Source: an uncultured Actinomyces sp. (GTDB taxonomy: Bacteria > Actinomycetota > Actinomycetes > Actinomycetales > Actinomycetaceae). Taken from it: a stretch of 7,514 nt of DNA. The notes beneath the pieces were generated by a model. That model saw only the letters and a program-made list of their open reading frames with translations, searched no databases and was not told the DNA's origin. This document shows, in pieces, positions 6,185 through 7,514 of the stretch; the first letter of the stretch is position 1; every line of letters starts with the position of its first letter. Made by a program: the position numbers and the translations under genes. The stretch is from the NCBI GenBank assembly GCA_938030835.1, contig CALHID010000311.1, positions 1 through 7,514 of the forward strand, read 5' to 3'.

Positions 6185-6484
6185 TTATTTGCCTTTGTTG
6201 TGACCGTAAATCTTATCTGTTTCTAACGCATGGCGGTTCTGTTCTTCTGCTTCCTGGAAGGCTTGATTGACCGCTGTTGTTGCTTGGGAGACTCCAGCGC
6301 ATGCAAGTGTGAGCCCCGCGATACGCCCGTTAATATCTGGAATAAGTTCGTCGAGGGCGTCTTGGTGTTGCACAGCGGTCGAAATTGAGGTGAGCTTGCT
6401 TTTTGAGAAGATCTCACCTGCAGCATCACACTTTTTTGCGCACTCGGTTACTTGCTCTGGGTTCCATTCGATAAAGTCATACAT
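6185..6484 (-). CDS. ESAT-6/WXG100- or EspC-like small protein, candidate type VII secretion substrate (copy A)
   Basis: A 99-residue paralogue of the copy B small protein, aligned without gaps. Trp7 in IEWNPEQV, the turn near 35-42 and FQEAE (Phe76 to Glu80) all fall at identical positions. The tail FQEAEEQNRHAL (76-87) strongly resembles the C-terminal helix of CFP-10-type proteins, where YxxxD is followed by EEQQQAL, so Phe again replaces the usual Tyr. Unlike copy B it has three cysteines, Cys15, Cys19 and Cys62, each opposite an alanine in copy B, and an extra polar tail ending in HNKGK. AGGAGG, overlapping the stop of the upstream gene, lies six bases before the ATG. The protein has no signal peptide, so export would need a type VII machine that is not in the window. 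Function is inferred from pattern and context. Confidence 0.75.
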   Translation of the reverse strand: MYDFIEWNPEQVTECAKKCDAAGEIFSKSKLTSISTAVQHQDALDELIPDINGRIAGLTLACAGVSQATTAVNQAFQEAEEQNRHALETDKIYGHNKGK

Positions 6485-6490
6485 TTAACG

Positions 6491-6497
6491 CCTCCTA
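6491..6497 (-). promoter_or_regulatory. Stop codon fused to Shine-Dalgarno (TAGGAGG), copy A
   Basis: TAG of the 271-aa gene (6497-6495) overlaps AGGAGG (6496-6491) of the 99-aa gene, six bases before its ATG at 6484. It is identical to the copy B junction apart from the spacing to the start. Confidence 0.85.
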
Positions 6498-7310
6498 GGG
6501 TTTAAGCGTGTGTCGCGTGAAGTTAAAGTAGGCCGCGAGTTCGCACCAGAGCAGTGTTTCGTAGCAGGGCTCTAGGGGAGCGTACTGTCTATTTACTACC
6601 TTTGATGGTAATGAGGTAGTAGCGGATAGATAGCTCTCAGGAACTATAGGTGTTTCAAAGCGATAAGTTGACGCTGGCGTGGAGAGTGCAGTAACGCTTG
6701 AAGTAGGCGAATAGGTCGTGGCTGTTCGCCTCCATCGTGTCCACGCTGTGTATTCCCAGAGCCCTTTTTGTATATATGAAGCGAAATTGCGGTACTTATT
6801 TTGAGTGATGGAATCAGCAAGGAGCCTTTGTACTTGCTCGAAATTTGCGTGGCTCATTGCACGAATTGCATCAGCAAAAATACAGCGCGGAGCGTCATTG
6901 TCCCCTTCGCGGGTGCGTAAAGGGCTATTTGCTAAGACCACATGAGGAACTTCCTCGGTATCAATGAGGTATACGTGAGTTGTGTCGTGAACGCTACGAA
7001 GGACTGTTGAGTGCTCGTTTGCTTGGAATACACATAACTTGCGTGTGGCATCGGGTGTATATGCGGGGGAGCACGAATAGACGGTAATTGGTCCGGTGCA
7101 TGCGGCAATAGGAGCGAGAAGCGCCTGCGCAGCGGGCGTTAGGGAGCTACCCGTCGATACTTCCGATAAGTGGCGCCCGGCGCGTGTTTCCACGTGTTGC
7201 CATTCTTCAAAACCATTACGGGGGTTGATGGCCACACTGATGAAAGATCGAGCGAAGGTTGTGGGGATGACGATCGCGGGGCGATTGGGATTTGGTGTGT
7301 TGGTGTTCAT
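6495..7310 (-). CDS. Conserved hypothetical cassette protein, 271 aa (copy A); possible EspG-like chaperone
   Basis: Paralogue of the 260-aa copy B protein. The start at 7310 is chosen because it gives the same MNT opening as copy B and the same ATGA overlap with the membrane protein gene; the longer frame from 7439 would read through that gene. Conserved blocks are PITVYS...YTP...RKLCVFQA (74-97), STVLRSV (101-107), HVYLIDTEEVPHVVLANSP (112-130), REGDNDAPR (134-142), WEYTAWTRW (185-193) and ETLLWCELAAYF (251-262). It differs from copy B by a longer proline/asparagine-rich N-terminus, a divergent stretch at about 225-248 and a ten-residue C-terminal extension. There is no signal peptide or membrane segment. 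I do not recognise the family. Strict pairing with an ESAT-6-like gene suggests it binds, folds or delivers that product. Confidence 0.85.
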   Translation of the reverse strand: MNTNTPNPNRPAIVIPTTFARSFISVAINPRNGFEEWQHVETRAGRHLSEVSTGSSLTPAAQALLAPIAACTGPITVYSCSPAYTPDATRKLCVFQANEHSTVLRSVHDTTHVYLIDTEEVPHVVLANSPLRTREGDNDAPRCIFADAIRAMSHANFEQVQRLLADSITQNKYRNFASYIQKGLWEYTAWTRWRRTATTYSPTSSVTALSTPASTYRFETPIVPESYLSATTSLPSKVVNRQYAPLEPCYETLLWCELAAYFNFTRHTLKP

Positions 7311-7513
7311 TGTGTGATTTCTAGGCTGCTGATCATGTCTGGTATGTCGTCGGCGATGTGGTTGATGTGGGTTGTTGTAGAGGTCAGTGTGGCATAGACG
7401 CGGATACGATGTTCTGCAATTCTTTGTGTCCATGTCCATTGGATAGCGGTGTAGGACTGGTGGTCATCTATGTAGATTCCGCTTGACATGGTTCCGTCTG
7501 GACTGTGGATGGG
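7307..7513 (-). CDS. Cassette membrane protein, C-terminal fragment (copy A; 5' end outside window)
   Basis: The frame is open to the window edge on the minus strand and encodes 68 residues that match the C-terminus of the copy B membrane protein: SYTAIQWTWTQ is identical in both, followed by the RVYAT...STTT strand, HINHIADDIP helix and LEIT end. The ATG at 7489 is internal, since homology continues upstream of it. The stop TGA (7309-7307) overlaps the ATG of the 271-aa gene. The membrane helices expected from copy B should lie to the right of the window. Confidence 0.85.
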   Translation of the reverse strand, partial: PIHSPDGTMSSGIYIDDHQSYTAIQWTWTQRIAEHRIRVYATLTSTTTHINHIADDIPDMISSLEITQ

Positions 7514-7514
7514 G

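Larger units (their letters stand above)
6185..7514 (-). repeat. Cassette copy A: three-gene unit, cut by the window edge
   Basis: Same gene order and junctions as copy B. The membrane protein gene is only partly present (C-terminus, 7307-7513); the 271-aa and 99-aa genes are complete. The 46-base spacer to copy B (6139-6184) has no convincing terminator. It contains a TATAAG (6168-6163 on the minus strand) without a matching -35, which I do not call as a promoter. Confidence 0.9.

Noticed and set aside
7311..7439. Longer start at 7439 for the 271-aa gene
   Set aside because: The extra 43 residues are an out-of-frame reading of the membrane protein gene, whose own frame matches copy B here. 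The 7310 start restores the ATGA overlap seen in copy B.
4146..7514. Insertion sequence or other mobile element as the cause of the duplicated cassette
   Set aside because: No transposase or integrase, no terminal inverted repeats and no flanking direct repeats were seen within the window, and the copies are too diverged at DNA level for a recent event.

Overview
The window most likely comes from an actinobacterium of moderate G+C content, probably in or near the Actinomycetaceae. The best evidence is a DUF3145 gene (a family I know only from Actinobacteria), AGGAGG-type ribosome sites with GTG starts, and small ESAT-6/EspC-like proteins. I cannot name a genus from the sequence alone.

Left half (1-4069, all + strand): housekeeping genes. 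The window opens inside proS (prolyl-tRNA synthetase, bacterial type with an editing insertion). Peptide deformylase (def) follows with no gap, and this pair is closed by a perfect 14-bp terminator hairpin. A TAGAAT promoter candidate then leads into a DUF3145 gene (start at 1734) and a degenerate acyl-carrier-protein-like gene whose phosphopantetheine serine is replaced by threonine. A second TAGAAT candidate precedes aspA (aspartase), which starts at a GTG at 2657.

Right half (4146-7514, all - strand, convergent with aspA): two tandem, diverged copies of one three-gene cassette. In transcription order each copy encodes (1) a membrane protein of about 306 aa with three N-terminal helices and a soluble C-terminal domain that may have an LpqN/PsbP-like fold, (2) a soluble protein of 260-271 aa of no family I recognise, and (3) a 94-99 aa helical-hairpin protein resembling WXG100/EspC-type substrates of type VII secretion. 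Both copies have the same junctions: genes 1 and 2 overlap as ATGA, and the stop codon of gene 2 is fused to the Shine-Dalgarno of gene 3 (TAGGAGG). Copy A (right) is cut by the window edge inside gene 1; copy B (4146-6138) is complete. Nothing between the copies looks like a strong terminator, so they may share a transcript from a promoter beyond the right edge.

The cassette is the most interesting part of the window. One reading, which is inference, is a type VII export module: a small secreted helical-hairpin protein, a dedicated cytosolic partner (perhaps EspG-like), and a membrane-anchored accessory protein. No secretion ATPase or channel gene lies in the window, so the link to type VII machinery rests on the small proteins. 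No tRNA, rRNA, CRISPR array, transposase or integrase was seen, and no gene-free stretch exceeds about 150 bases.
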